Assembly: GCF_014066305.1 (NCBI RefSeq)
Contig: NW_023501108.1
Location: 162,001 to 226,000 of the forward strand
DNA: 64,000 nucleotides
Direction: 5' to 3'
Source: Letharia columbiana
Taxonomy: Eukaryota; Ascomycota; Lecanoromycetes; Lecanorales; Parmeliaceae
Every line of letters begins with the position of its first letter. Within the stretch, counting starts at the first letter, position 1. Positions 1 through 13,876 of this stretch are shown here, piece after piece. The position numbers and the translations under genes are program-made. Below the pieces are notes generated by a model that ran no database searches, was not told the origin of the DNA, and saw nothing but the letters and a program-made list of their open reading frames with translations.

Positions 1-1425
1 ACGTAATTCTTAATTATTACTAATAAAGATATATTAATTAAAAAAATAAGAATTTTAATCTTAAAAGCGAAAGGGGAAAGAAATCTCTATTATTATAAAG
101 AAGTCTTAGCGCGAGTATTTATTTTAAAGATAAAATATTTTAATAGTAAGTAAATAATCTTATAATTAATTTTAATTTTAATTTTAATTTTAAACTTTAA
201 TCGAGTTAATTTTAAAGAAGATAAATAAAGCTTTTAGCTATTAAGATAATTAATATAATCTTAATAATATAATATTATATCTATATATAAGAGATAAATT
301 CTTATTATTATAATATTTTTAAATTATTTTAATATCTTTAATATTTATTAATTATTTAACTTCTCGATAGAATATTATTCGCTATTTCGAGTATTAATAA
401 ATAATAAATTTTTATAAATAAAGATTTAAATTATATCGAGCTAATTTTAAAGCTTAGCGAAACTTTTCTTATACGCTTAAATCTTTAATATATTATAAAG
501 AATATTTTAATAGTAAAAGTAAATATATATTAAGCTTTCTTATTAATTCTAACTCGATATTAAAATAATTAATCTCTAAGTCTTTATCGAAGCTAATATT
601 TAATAAAGATCTTTTTAATTTTTAAACGCGCTTAATTTTATTAATATTGTTTACTTTAATTATTTCTTTAAATCTTATTAATATATAGATTTTATTTTTA
701 AATTTAGACTTTAATAAAGCGAGTTTATTTAGTTTATCTAGTTTATTCTCTAATAAAAAAAGCTTATTAAGTCTCTAAATATTATATCTTTTAAGAAATT
801 TAAAATTTTAATTTTTTTAAATTATCTTAATAATATTAATAAGTTTAAAGATATTTTTAATTATTAAAGCTAAAAGTAATAATTTAAAAATAAATTAAAG
901 CTATTTAGATTATAGCGCTATATTAAAAAAAACTATATAAAATTAATTATTAATATTATTATTATTAAGATTTAAATTAATAGCTAATTATAGATATAAG
1001 ATTAAATCTATATTATACTAAAATTATATTATAAAAAAAAATTATATTTTAAAATTAAGAATAAAATTAATATTAAAAAAGTTTAGAAGACTCTAAATAA
1101 GTTTAAATCTCGAGATTTAAATATTCTTAATTTTATATTTAAAAAGATAAATAATATTATTCTTATAGAGTATAATAATAATCTTTAATTCTATATTAAT
1201 AGATTTATAAAGATTCTAAATAAGTTTAATAATTTATTCTTAAAGTTAAAGTTTAATAAGAATTAGAAGATTTATCGCTTTTATTTAGATTTAAATTCTC
1301 TATATAATTTATATTATAAATAATATAATTAAAATTATAACGCTTTTAAAGATAATAATATTATAAAATTTAATCTAAATTATATAATTATTTAATTTAT
1401 TAATATTATAATTAATTTTTTATTT
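1..1425 (+). mobile_element. RIP-destroyed Ty1/copia fragment, 5' (gag-side) part
   Basis: This stretch aligns by eye, in reverse complement, with about 28300-29700 of the complete minus-strand copia element at 23340-30439. For example, the segment around 430-760 mirrors 29300-28975 almost base for base. It is therefore a plus-strand fragment of the same family covering the part behind the 5' LTR, where gag should lie. No reading frame survives. Homology stops near 1425, where unrelated AT-rich sequence starts. It could be the missing 5' part of the plus copia broken at 22693, but about 1.7 kb of the expected middle is not found between them. Confidence 0.7.
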
Positions 1426-1479
1426 ATTAATATTATTTTTTATAGAGTTTTATTTTAAGTAATTAATAGTTAAAGATTT

Positions 1480-1590
1480 AACTAAGTAGCGGTTAAGTAA
1501 TAATTAAATATCGATTAAATAGCGGTTAAATAACGATTAAATAATAATTAAGTAGTTAAATAGCGATTAATTAGCGATTAAATAACTATA
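1480..1590. repeat. Degenerate minisatellite, unit about 11 bp (ggttaaataac-like)
   Basis: Repeated motifs of the form (c/a)g(g/a)ttaa(a/g)ta(a/g) follow each other about ten times. Variation between units is mostly G/A and C/T, as RIP of an originally uniform array would give. Confidence 0.6.
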
Positions 1591-4500
1591 GAATAGTTAA
1601 TTTTATAATTATTACTTAAAAAATTTTAACTATAGATTAATCGTTAAAAAATTTATATTATCTCTTTTAAAATTATTAGCGATTAAATAATCTTAATAAT
1701 ATTTTTAATTATTTATCTATTAAAAAATAAATAAAGGCGATTATTTAATAGGCGAATAATCGTCTTTATTCTTATATAATTAATTATAATTATATAATCT
1801 ATCGTAGTATTTATATCGTATATTAATATTATAATCTCTTATAATCTCTTTTATTATAGATAATTAATAATTTATTTACTTTTATATATATATAAATATA
1901 TAATACTCTATCGAAGCCTTTAGTAATATAAGTAAGCTTATCTATCGAGCTTTTATAAATATATTACTTTTTATATATATTTTAAATAATACGATTTATC
2001 TAACTAGTCTAATTTATTAAAAATATTAATTATATAAATAATATTATAATATAAAGTTAATAATTTATATATATACTAATTTATCTATCGTTTATATATT
2101 AAAAGATTTAATATTATATTTAATATTAAATTATTTTTAATATTTTCTAAATCGTCTTAATATAGCTTTATTATAATATATATAATAAGAAAAGCGTATT
2201 TCTTTTAATAATAGATATATATAAAATATTATAATAACTAATTTTTTCTAATATTAATCTATATATAGTTATTAATACTATATATATATCGTTAATTAGC
2301 TTTATAGAAGACTTTATTAATCTATTTAAAAAGTATATATTATATTTTACTTATAAATTTATATAAATAATTCTACGATATTATTTTAAAGTAGTTATAT
2401 TAAAGTTTAATATATTAAAATTATTTTTATTTTTATAGATAATTATAAAATATTAAATAAAGCTATATTATAAATTAAGTTTTATTAAATTAATTATTAT
2501 TTTAATATAAAAGAATTTATTAAATATAAATTTTTTAAGCGAGATCTATATAGAGTAATACTCGCTATCTTTTATAACGCTATAAAAGTCTTTTATATTA
2601 CTCTTATCTAGATCTTATTTATTAATTAAAAAAAAGCTTTATATTAATATTATATACTAATTATTAAATAATTTAAATACTTTTATTATATCTAAATAAT
2701 TATAATTTTAAATATCTATTAAGTTTAATTATAATAATTATTATATTATATTCTTTATAAATAAATAATTTATTAAATTTAATAGCGTTATAGTATTTAT
2801 TATATCTTTAAAAACCCTAAGAGCGATTATTAATAATTACGATTATAGAGAAAATAGTATAAATAACTTATACTTTAATTCTTTCGCTAAAATATTTAAA
2901 TTTATAATTATCATATAATCTCTAATATTATTTATAAGATAAAGATTTATATAAATATTCGAAAGCTTAAAAAGCTTCTCGAATTTATTACTAAGAGGTT
3001 TTCTTTATTTCTTATTCTTTCTCTTTTTCTTTTTCTTTCTCTTAATCTTAATTAACTTAGACTTCGATATATATTATAATATATTTATTTTTAAATTATT
3101 ATATATTATATTCGAAAGAACTTTCTTTAAAACGCTTTTATCTTTAAAATTATTCTTATTCTTATTAGAGTTATTAAAGTTTTTTATAATAAATATTATA
3201 TATATAATTAGCTTCTAATAAGTTTTATATATATTTAAAATTTATTAATATAGTATAATTAATTTAATATATCTTTAATTATTAATAATAATATTAGATT
3301 AAATAATAAATTTAAATATTTATATAATAGTCTAAAATAGCGTTATTTTAAAGATTATAATTTTTTTTATAATCTATAAAAATAAAAGATAAATTTATTT
3401 AATTATTATTTTATTATATAAAATTAATAGCGTTAATAAAGTAGCTTTATTTATCTTTAAAAGTAATTATAATTAAATATAGAATATTAAACTTTAAATA
3501 CGCTTTCATCTAGAAGAAAAGTAAAATTTCTAAAATATCTTAAAATAAATAGTAGATTTACGCTTAATAAGAATTATAATTATTAAAAATCCTTAAAGAA
3601 TTCTTTTTAAACCTCTTTACTTCGAGTAAGAAGTGTTATAGATTTTAAATTAAATAAGATTTAAGAATAGCGCTAGCTTCGCGATTAAAGAGATATTAAA
3701 TTATAAATCAATATTTTAAATAAACTTCTTAAATTTAATATTATCGAGATCTTTAATAAATTCGCATTATTAAATAATCTTTTAATAATATCTATTATTC
3801 TCTATAATATTAAAATTTAAATTTACTCTTTTATTTTTTAAATAATAATAAGTATAATAGTTTATAATAGCGATATATCTTATAAAGTTATTATTATCTA
3901 TCTATTAAGATATATTTTTAAGAAAGATTAAGATAAAAGTTTAAAATATATTTATAACGCTATTAATTTTAAGCTTTATTCTATAATTTAGATTTTATAT
4001 AAATTTATAAAAGACTTTTATTATATTCTTAATATTAATATTATAAAAATCTAAAAATAAAGTAAATATATTTATAAGTTTTCTACGCTTCGCGTAGTTT
4101 AAATATATTAAAATAAAATAAAATACTTTAAATATATAATATATATTTTTATAAATATTAAAATTATTAATAAAGAGAAAATAGAGAAAATTAATAGAAG
4201 ATTTTATAATAATAACTTCGAGATAATTATAATTAAAATATACTATCTTAAGCTCATTATAAATTAAATATAATTAATATAAAGATTATATAATAGATAA
4301 ATTAAAATTAAAAATTTTTTAAATAAAGCGATAATCGTCTAAATAGATAATCTCTTCTTTATCTTTTTTAAAGTTATAATTATAATAGATATTAAGATAT
4401 TAAATAATAGATTATAAAGTTTACTCTAATAAAATATTCTCTATAAAAAAGAGTTTATATTTATTATCTAGATTTAAATTGAAGTTATTAAAAATAAATA

Positions 4501-5598
4501 CTTTTTAATCTATAACTATTTATAATATTATAATAATATATTTTATTATATCTTATTAATAATCGCGATTAATAAATATTATATATTTAATATAATATAG
4601 AGATAAATAAATTTATATTAGATCTTTAGAAATAATAAATACTCTTTTTTAAATATAATAAACTTTCTCTAATATTAATTAAATAAAAAATCTTTATATA
4701 TATAATTATTAAAGCTCTATCAACTTATTTATATACTATATTATTTTAAAAAATATTTTTTTATATAAATATATCGCTAATAGTATAATATATATAAGAT
4801 TTAAAAGTTTATATTAATATTATTATACTTAATATTTAATACTTTATTATTATATATTCTTCTCTTATTATAATAATAATAACTATTTCTTAATTATAAC
4901 TATAAAAGACTTTTATAATAATTATAATAAGAGAATATATTAATAAATCTATCGTTTTAATATATCTAGCTTTAATAATAAAAAAATATATCTAATTTTA
5001 AGTTTTTATTTTTTTTCTTAATTATAAAGCTTTCTATTATTAAAGACTTTAATAGCTAAAAAACCTCTTATAATCTTATATAGTCTATCCGCGATTTATT
5101 TAACTTCTTAAATTATAGATTTAATATTAGATATAATAATAAAGATAAGATATCTTTTTTATTTTATTAAATAATTATTTTAAATAAAAAAATTAAGAAG
5201 AGAGTTGATAATTAAACTTAATAAGAAAGAACTAATAAGAATATTCGCTTTAGATTCTACGATTTTAGACTTAATAATAAAGAAGCTAATTATTTATTCT
5301 TATCGCTAAAGATATTAAAATCTTTAAATAATTTAAAAAAGATAAATAATTAAGATTTTTAAGATATTCTACTAACTTCTTTAATAGACTATATAATAAT
5401 TAATATAACGATATTATATCTTAAAAAATTAAATATAATAAATAGATTCTTATTATCTTTATTATCTAAATTCTTATTACTATCTATAACTATATATATT
5501 TATCTCTATCTCTATTTATATATCTCTCTATCGAAATCGTAAGATAATAAATTAATACTTATATCGTTATTTATCTACTTATTATTCTCGTAATTATT

Positions 5599-5724
5599 AG
5601 AGGCTATAAATAAAAGTATCTTATTATAAAAGTCTTTATTAGACTATTTAAAGAAATCGCTAGAGATTATAAATAAAAGTATCTTATTATAAAAGCCTTT
5701 ATTAGACTATTTAAAGAAATCTTA
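5599..5724. repeat. Tandem duplication, 2 x 63 bp
   Basis: The segment starting agaggctataaataaaag at 5599 is repeated at 5662 with only a few substitutions. Confidence 0.8.
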
Positions 5725-8634
5725 ATTATCTTAAAAATATCTAGTAGGAAAGTTATTTATAGAAGTAAAGTTATTAATAGAAGAAAGATTATTAATAGAA
5801 GGAAGATTATTAAAAAAGCTAGTAGATATCTTATTATTAATTATATTATCGCGAATATAATAAATAAAATTTAAATTTAAAGATAATAAAGATTAATTAT
5901 TATTATTAATATTTTAATTAAGTATTTATAATTAATTTATCTTATAAGATCGAGATATTATTCTTTAATAAGAAATTAATAGAATAATTTTTAATAGATA
6001 ATTCTAAATAAATATAAATTTATTAAAGATTTCGAAGATTATAGAATTAAAAGACGTAATTTTATTAAAGAGTTATAATCTTATTAAAGAGTTATATAAA
6101 CTTTATAAATAAGTCTTAATATATCTCGATAAGCTATTAATAATAATATATAATTTAAATTTATAATTTTTAATTAGATATTTAATTATAATAGAAATAT
6201 TAATTATTAATCTAGATAGATTATATAAATTATTAAGCTTCTTAGATATAATATTAAATAATATATATTATATTTTTAATATAGATTTCTTAAACTTAAT
6301 TAATAAATTTATAAGTATAAAAAGTTCTAATTAAGCTTATATCTTTACGACCGCTATATATATATATAATAAGAATTTAATATAATCTATATTAGAGTTA
6401 TTAACTCTCTCTTTAAAGATTATTATAGTAATCTTTAATTATTATTAAAATATATAAATTATAATTATAAATCGTAAAAAGAAAAAAAAGATCTCTCTAT
6501 TAGAAGCTTTAAAGATATATTATAATTAAGTAATTATTATATTTTTAATTAAAGATATTATCGTAGTATACTTTCTATTATAGACTTTATATTATAAACT
6601 TTTATATATTATTTATAAATAAAGAAATTAATAGAATAAAAGCTTTTAATAAAAGAAGTTTAATATATTTAAAGAAGAATTTCTTTATTCTTTCGCTATA
6701 ATAGAATATATTAAAATATCTTATATAGTAATAAGATATAAGATTTATCTTATTTATTTTATTTAATTTAATTATATCTTATTATCTCTCTCTTTTTAAA
6801 TATTTATTCTTCGAGATTAATGATAACGTCTTCTATATTATCTTCGTTATTAAAGATTTATTAATTTAACTTCGCTATTATCTATAATATAATCTTTTTA
6901 ATATTTCTTTAAATTATTTAATTATTAAAATTATTAGCGATATAATATTTATATATTTATATTACCGCGCTTAAGTTTTTTATATATATTATATATCCGA
7001 GAACTTAAACCTAAATATTTAAATTATATATATACTTAATTATATAAATTTTCTAATATATCTATTATAGATTTAGATTAGTTAATTTTATTATATATAT
7101 TATAATTAGAATTTAAACTTAATTAATATATTTAATAAATATTATAATAATAATATCGCGCTCTTCTATTTATTAATAAATATTAAGAATTATATAATTA
7201 ATTATAAGAAGTTAAAAGATTATAATAAGAAGTATTATAATAATTAATAATTAATAGAAGATTAAAATTTTCTTTTAATCTCTTATAATTTATAATAAAA
7301 TTAATATTTATAAAAAACTATTATAAAGAGATATCTATAAGAGATTATTATAAAAGTCTATAATAGAAAGTTTATTATATATTTATAGAAATAGTAAAGT
7401 ATATATATATCTAACTATAAATATTACGAAGTAAAGTATATAGCTTTAATATATTCTTAAGTAATTTCTAAAGTAATAAACTTAAATTCTTTATACTCGA
7501 TTTTATATAAATTATAAATTACTTAAAAAAGAAACACTTTTTATTAAAAATTCTCTTTATATTAATTAATTTTAAATTTTAAATCTTATCTAGATTAGAG
7601 AGATTAATTTATATTATTAATAATAATAATTTATACTATATCGCTAGCGATTATTTTATTAATTTTATTTCTTTTTTAAAGATAAAAAGCTAATTAGTAA
7701 GTTTCTTCTTAAATTTAATATATTATTCTCGCTTTTTTTTATTAAATAAATAATTAATAATAATAGCTTTAATACGCGATAGAGAATTAATAATCTTATA
7801 ATCTATTTCGAAAGAAATTTAACTTTATAGAATATAGCGAATTACTAGCTTTTTCTATATCTTAATTATTTAAAAATTTTACTTAATAAAATCTATTTAA
7901 TAAATAAAAATTTAATTTTTTATAGCGTAAATAATAAGCTATAGCTTAGCTACTATATACTTATTAAAAATAAAAAATAAATCTTTATTATTTCTAAAGT
8001 ATATTTTTATAAATAATCTTTTTAATTATTATTTATTAATATTAAATAATTTAATAAAAAATATATAATTTAATTAATTATTAATATTATTAGAAATAAA
8101 AGTAATATTAATTATAATATAGCGTAAAGTATTTAATTATAATATTAAATTAAAGATATTAATAGAGAGAGATTTTAATAGATAATATTTATTATTAATT
8201 ATTAAGTTAAAGTAATTTTCTAAGCTTTCTTTTTAAAGAGCGTTTACTTTAAAGCGAATTTTATTAATCTTTATCTTTAATATAATTAATTTATTAATTT
8301 AATATTTTTAAATAATTATAAAATTATAGTAAATCGCGAATATTATATAATTACTTATAATTATAACTTTAAAATACTATTTTTTTTTATTAAATAACTC
8401 GTATATATAATAAAGAGTTTTTATAATTATATACTTATTTATAATAGACTTTAAATATCGAGTATTTCTATAATATTTATATACTTTAAAGATATTTAAA
8501 ATAATAAGATTAATAGCTTTAATTTACTATAATATAAGAGCTTTAAATATTAAAATAAAAATTAATTTTATAAAAGATTAATTTTTAATAGAAATATTCT
8601 TATAGAATTTTTAAAGCTAGATTAATAGTTAGCG

Positions 8635-8762
8635 AAAGTCTATAACGAAAGTCTATCTATAAAAGTTTATAGCGAAAAGTCTATAGCGGGAAGTCTATAA
8701 TAGAAAGTCTATAATAGAAAGTCTATAATAGAAAGTCTATAATAGAAAGTCTATAATAAAAT
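8635..8762. repeat. Tandem repeat, 15-bp unit tctataatagaaagt
   Basis: Five near-identical 15-bp units occupy the right half. More diverged units such as tctataacgaaagt lie on the left. The diverged units keep CG where the others have TA. Confidence 0.8.
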
Positions 8763-11286
8763 ATATATATTAATAAAAAGAGGCTTATCTATAAGAGATA
8801 GTTAATAATAATTTATATTTTTTTTAAATCGATATAGTTTATTAGAAAATAGATTTATAAATAAGATTATAAATAAAATTTAATAATTATCTTTATCGCT
8901 ATTAACTATTAAAACTTAAGCTATTAAAATAAATTTATATTAGATATATAAAAGATAGTTTTATTATTATATTAAGATATATAAAATAAATAATATAAGT
9001 TTTTAAGATCTTTCTATTAATAGTTTTTATTATTAAAGTATAACTACTACGCGTTAAATTTCGTCGCTACTATATTATCTTATAATTAATATTAAATAAT
9101 ATTTATTTTCTAATTATATATAATTTTATTAAATTAAATTTTTTAATTATAATTTATAATATAAGTAATAATTTATTTAATTAATTTAAGACTTTTCTTA
9201 AAAGCTCTTATATTATTATTCTTTTAAATTAACTTATTAATAAACTATACTTTTTAAAATCATTTTTTAATATTAAATTTTCTAACTTTATTCTTAATTA
9301 CTATTATTTAAATATTTATTAAAATCTTAATCTTAATATTATCTTTATTCTTCTTATTAATATTATAATTAAATTTAAACTTCTAATTATTTAACTATAT
9401 AACTTTAATCTACTTATTAAATTATATTATCTCTTAATTATAAATAGTACTCGATAAAAAATTAATAATAAATCTAATTTAGATAAATTATTTATTTTTA
9501 AAAAATAAAGGCGATAGAGAAGTAAGTTAAGAAGGGATTATAGAAGACTACGATAATATATTATCTTACTCGAAGTTAATATATCTATAAAAGAGTACTT
9601 TCTAAAAATATTTATTAAATAAATATCTATTAAATAATCTAATAGATTCGAAGATTATAATATATTATTAATTTATTATAAATTAATTAAAAGTTTATAT
9701 ATAAATAAATACTCGCTAAAGATTATAATAGCTAGATACTTATTAAACGCTTTAATTTACTTTTTATAAAAGAGTTTTATATATCTTCTAATAAGAGGCG
9801 TTTAAAGAAAGCTTAATTATACTTCTTATATTTAATAAATAATTAAACTCTTAAATTAATTTATATTAATAAAAGTTCTTTATTAAAGGATAATTCTAAG
9901 ATACTCTTAATATTAATATAATAAATATTATATATTATATAGATATAATAATTTATTTAATTTTAATTAGATTTATTAGAATATAGAGTTAAAAACTTAT
10001 TAGATTTTAATTATTTTTTAATAAATATATACTTCTTAACTATAATAAATTATAACCCTTATTTATAAGATATATTTATATATTTTATAATTTTTTATTA
10101 TAATAATATTTAGATATAAATATAGATTTCGAAATATAATTTAAATTAATTACTTTTAATAAAGCGTTTTATTTTATTTATATTTATAAATCTTAATTTT
10201 ATATAAAGATCTTTATATTTATAAAAAGCTAGCTCTTTCTTATAAATTTCGATTAATAAAAATATTATTATAATTATAGAAAGCTTTAGATATAGAATAA
10301 TAGAATAAGCGAGTTAACTTATAAAGTATTTATTTATTTATATAAGACTTTAATTAAATTAGATTATAATCTTATATAAGATAAGTTATAATAATAATAT
10401 TAAAGTAAGATAATTAAAAATTTATAAAATTAAGATTTTAAGAACTAATAAAATTTATTTTATATTTTTTTTATAAAGAGTAAATTTATAATTAAGATAG
10501 ATATAGAAATTAAGTAACGCGTAAATAAATAATAACTCTTATTTTATATATATAGAGAGAGGTTTATAATTATATTTTTATAATTTTATAATAATATTTA
10601 ATTTAATCGATAGATTACTTTATAGTAATCTTCTATAGTAAGATTTATATTTTTAAATATATTATTATTTATTAATTTACTTATTTTTCTTAAATTATAA
10701 TTAAAACTACAAAAATTAAAAAAAGATATAAAAATATATTTAGATATTTTATAAGAGAGATAAAGAGATTAGATAAGTTTTAATATTAAAGTCTATCGCG
10801 ATTTAATTTAATCTAGAGATATACTTCTTTTATAATATCTTTTATATTATAATATATAATTTATCTAAGTTCCTCTCTTCTTTAATTATTATAATTATAA
10901 AAATATTTTATTAATTACTTTTATAATAATAGGTAAATTAATTATCTAGCGTTTATTATAGATATTAAGCTCTTTAAATAATTATATTAAATTCTTTTAA
11001 TAGTCTAAGTCTAGATCTAGAATATATAATATTATATTTAAGAGATCTCTTATTTAAAATAGCGAGTTTAGAAATAAATTAGTAAGAATAATATTTTAAT
11101 ATAATAAATATTAATATAAATAATCTCTTAACGAATTAAATATAGAAGAGATTAATAATATATTTTTATATAGTAATTCTATTAAAATAATATATTATCT
11201 AATACTTTTATAGCTCTAAATTAATAATTTTTTTAGATTAAGAAATTTAATATCTAGATTATATTATAGACTTTTAAATATTTATA

Positions 11287-11495
11287 TATAAAGTCTTTTA
11301 TAGCTATTATATAGTTTATATTAAAAACTTTAAAGATTTTACGTATAAAGTCTTTTATAACTACTATATAGTCTATATCGAAAGCTTTAAAGATTTTATA
11401 TATAAAGCTTTTTATAACTATTACGTAGTTTATATTAAAGACTTTTAAATTTTTATATATAAAGCCTACTATAGTTATTATTAAGTCTTCTATTA
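11287..11495. repeat. Tandem repeat, 57-bp unit, 3-4 copies
   Basis: Units start with tataaag(t/c)(c/t)t at 11287, 11344, 11401 and about 11457 and contain ataactattat-like cores. Confidence 0.75.
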
Positions 11496-12589
11496 TTAAA
11501 TTTATTAATATAATTTTAAAGATTTTAATAAAAAATATATAATATATTATAAGTATAAAAGATAATAAGACTCTTAATAGAGAGGAGAGAAGTTAAAGTA
11601 ATTCGATAATAATATTAATATCTAAAAGTAATTTATAGAGTTAGATAAATAAATATAATATTATTATAAATTAATTCAGCACTATAAAAAGAAGAATTAA
11701 AGATTTTATATACTTATTAAAGTTTAAAATAAAGATTTTTTTTTAATTAAATCTATTAACTAAACGCTATTTTCTTATCTTTCTATTAAATACTTATATA
11801 AATAAATTTATTTAAATTATCTTTTTAAATATAAAAAGTAATTATTAAGTATATAAAAAGATTAAATATTATATTTAATATTTATATAAGATATAAAAAA
11901 ATAAGATTTTTAAATAAGCGCTATAGTAAATATAGCGATAAATTAAGAGTACTATAGATCTAAAGCGTTAAGCGCTATACTTAAAATTATCAATATTTAT
12001 AAATATTAAGACGAAGATTTATAAGAAGTATAATTCTAAATAATTAAAGAGTATATTTAGATTTAAAATTAAAGTAGTAGATTTCGAGGCGATTATCGAA
12101 GATAGACTAAGATTTCTTAAATATAAGTTTTCTATTATATCTATTTATAGATCTATTAAAGTTTATTATAAATATAATAACTAATTATTTTACTATCTAG
12201 ATATCTTTTTATAGCTTATTATATATTCTTATTTAACGAAGCTATATTTTAAAAATTTAATTAATTTATTATTAATAAAGTATATATATAAATATTTTTT
12301 AAATCTATTTAACGCTCTTTATTAAAAGAGTAAATTTAAATATTAATTACTTAATTTTTATTTTAAATATATAATATCTTATAGCGTATAATATAAGAAA
12401 CGCTTAAAGATTAATATTAATTAAAACTTAAATATAATTATAGAAGAATCTAATATTAATATAAATAAGAATTAGATATTAGATATCGACGATAATAAAA
12501 AGAATAATAAAATAATTTTTAATAATAAAGAAGATAATAATAGCGATTAATAATAATATATTAAAGGCTTTAATAATTTATATATAGCT

Positions 12590-12680
12590 TTATTATCTAT
12601 AGCTCTACTATTTATAACTTTACTATTTATAACTTTATTATCTATAACTTTATTATCTATTACTTTATTTATAACTTTAA
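12590..12680. repeat. Tandem repeat, 18-bp unit ending tataacttta
   Basis: About five units of the type attatctataacttt follow each other near the end of the AT-rich block, next to a possible relic of an acidic coding region. Confidence 0.65.
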
Positions 12681-13016
12681 TTAATATATATTTATTTCTT
12701 AATATAATACTATATATTTTAATATTAATTTAAGACTTTATAGAAGAATATAATAAGATATTATATATAGAGAGTACTATAGCTTTAATCTATATAGAGT
12801 ATAATTATATATATTAAAGACTTCGATAAATTATATTATCTATAAATATTATATTAAATTATTTATAATTATAAATAGCTTTAAAAAGTACTTTATTAAC
12901 TTTAATATTAAATCTAATAATTAATTATTAAATAACTAATAAATTATAATTAAGAAATTATAAAACTTTATACTTATTTTTTCTCCTACCTGAAGCCACA
13001 GCATTCATTCCATGGA

Positions 13017-13072
13017 GGCAGAGCAGGTGGAGATACGGATGGCAGGCAGAGTAGGTGGAGATACGGATGGCA
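13017..13072. repeat. Tandem duplication at the left edge of the GC-normal island, 2 x 28 bp
   Basis: The motif ggcagagcaggtggagatac starts at 13017 and recurs at 13045 with one C/T change. It lies about 60 bp inside the border between RIP-mutated and normal sequence. The rest of 12958-13580 shows no supported gene. Confidence 0.8.
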
Positions 13073-13589
13073 CTCTCAGTATAGAGTTGAAACGCACAAT
13101 AGCATATACTCCTCTGATATCTGTGCCACATCTTTTTATGTAGGAAAAAGAAATCCAACATCTGTAGAAACGCATAGAGAATATTAGAGCTTGAAGATGA
13201 GACTCGAGCAAGTATGATAGGTAAGATTGATAGATAAGATTGATAGATATTAGATATAATCCTGCAGTAACGGCAGCGAGGTAGGATGCATCACTGCTGC
13301 AAAGGACGTTCTCGCTGCTTAAACATGCCGCATCGGTTGGCGCGATATCAAACGAGTGCTCTCTGTAATCCCGTGGCAGCTAGGATATATCCGGCAGTCT
13401 CACCCTGAGAAGATCTGATAATTATATATCTCACCATGTCAATTAGCCCGCAATAAACATAATCCTGCGACATAATATCAGATAACAGAAGAGAATCAAT
13501 CGATCCGTAAAAACACTCTCCGAAAGTAGCTCTTTCTCCGGATTGATATCTTGATATCTTGATTCTATATACATTGTAAGCTTGCTTTG

Positions 13590-13802
13590 CTAAGTGGGTA
13601 TCGTAAAACTAAACCCCGCCCAAGATATACCTAGATACACATCCCAAGAAATGCCTGCCTCGCAAAGCAAATGCCACATATCATAGATCCCGTGATACTG
13701 CATCTCCGCCAAAAATCTAGCATCCTCCCAACCCAGTAGAATAGCAACATGCAACAGGGTATAATGCTCTCGCAGAATCATAGCAAGAAAGCAGATAGAG
13801 TC
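13590..13802 (-). pseudogene. Possible ankyrin-like gene remnant
   Basis: An open frame of about 60-80 codons on the minus strand contains TLLHVAILLGWEDARFL, followed by YDMWHLLCEAGI. This recalls the helix-turn-helix of an ankyrin repeat (TPLHxAxxxGxxxxxxxLL). Only one repeat-like unit can be seen, there is no second exon I can support, and the frame ends abruptly. It lies just downstream of the 4-exon gene, on the same strand. A chance ORF is nearly as likely, so treat the ankyrin label as a guess. Confidence 0.25.
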
Positions 13803-13876
13803 ATACAGAAGATGGGGGAAACAGAGATCGCACACTTCTCAGACTGAGACAGAGCTCACAGCGCAAGCAGGCACGT

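Larger units (their letters stand above)
1426..12957. repeat. AT-rich, RIP-obliterated repeat block, family not identified
   Basis: About 11.5 kb without any ORF. CA and TG dinucleotides are almost missing and occur only at scattered points (for example TG near 3632 and CA near 3507), whereas CG is kept. That pattern is expected of exhaustive CpA-directed RIP of repeated DNA. I could not recognise a protein by reading through the mutations. An acidic, Asp/Glu-rich-looking stretch near 12420-12560 may be the C-terminal tail of a former gene. Local tandem repeats are listed separately. Nothing else is supported here. Confidence 0.75.

Noticed and set aside
8635..8762. Regular short repeats as a CRISPR array
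   Set aside because: The 15-bp units are directly adjacent without spacers, and the organism is a fungus; it is a simple tandem repeat.
1..12957. Regional centromere
   Set aside because: AT-rich RIP-mutated repeats are common at fungal centromeres, but the same composition marks any transposon-rich region and nothing in the sequence is specific for a centromere.
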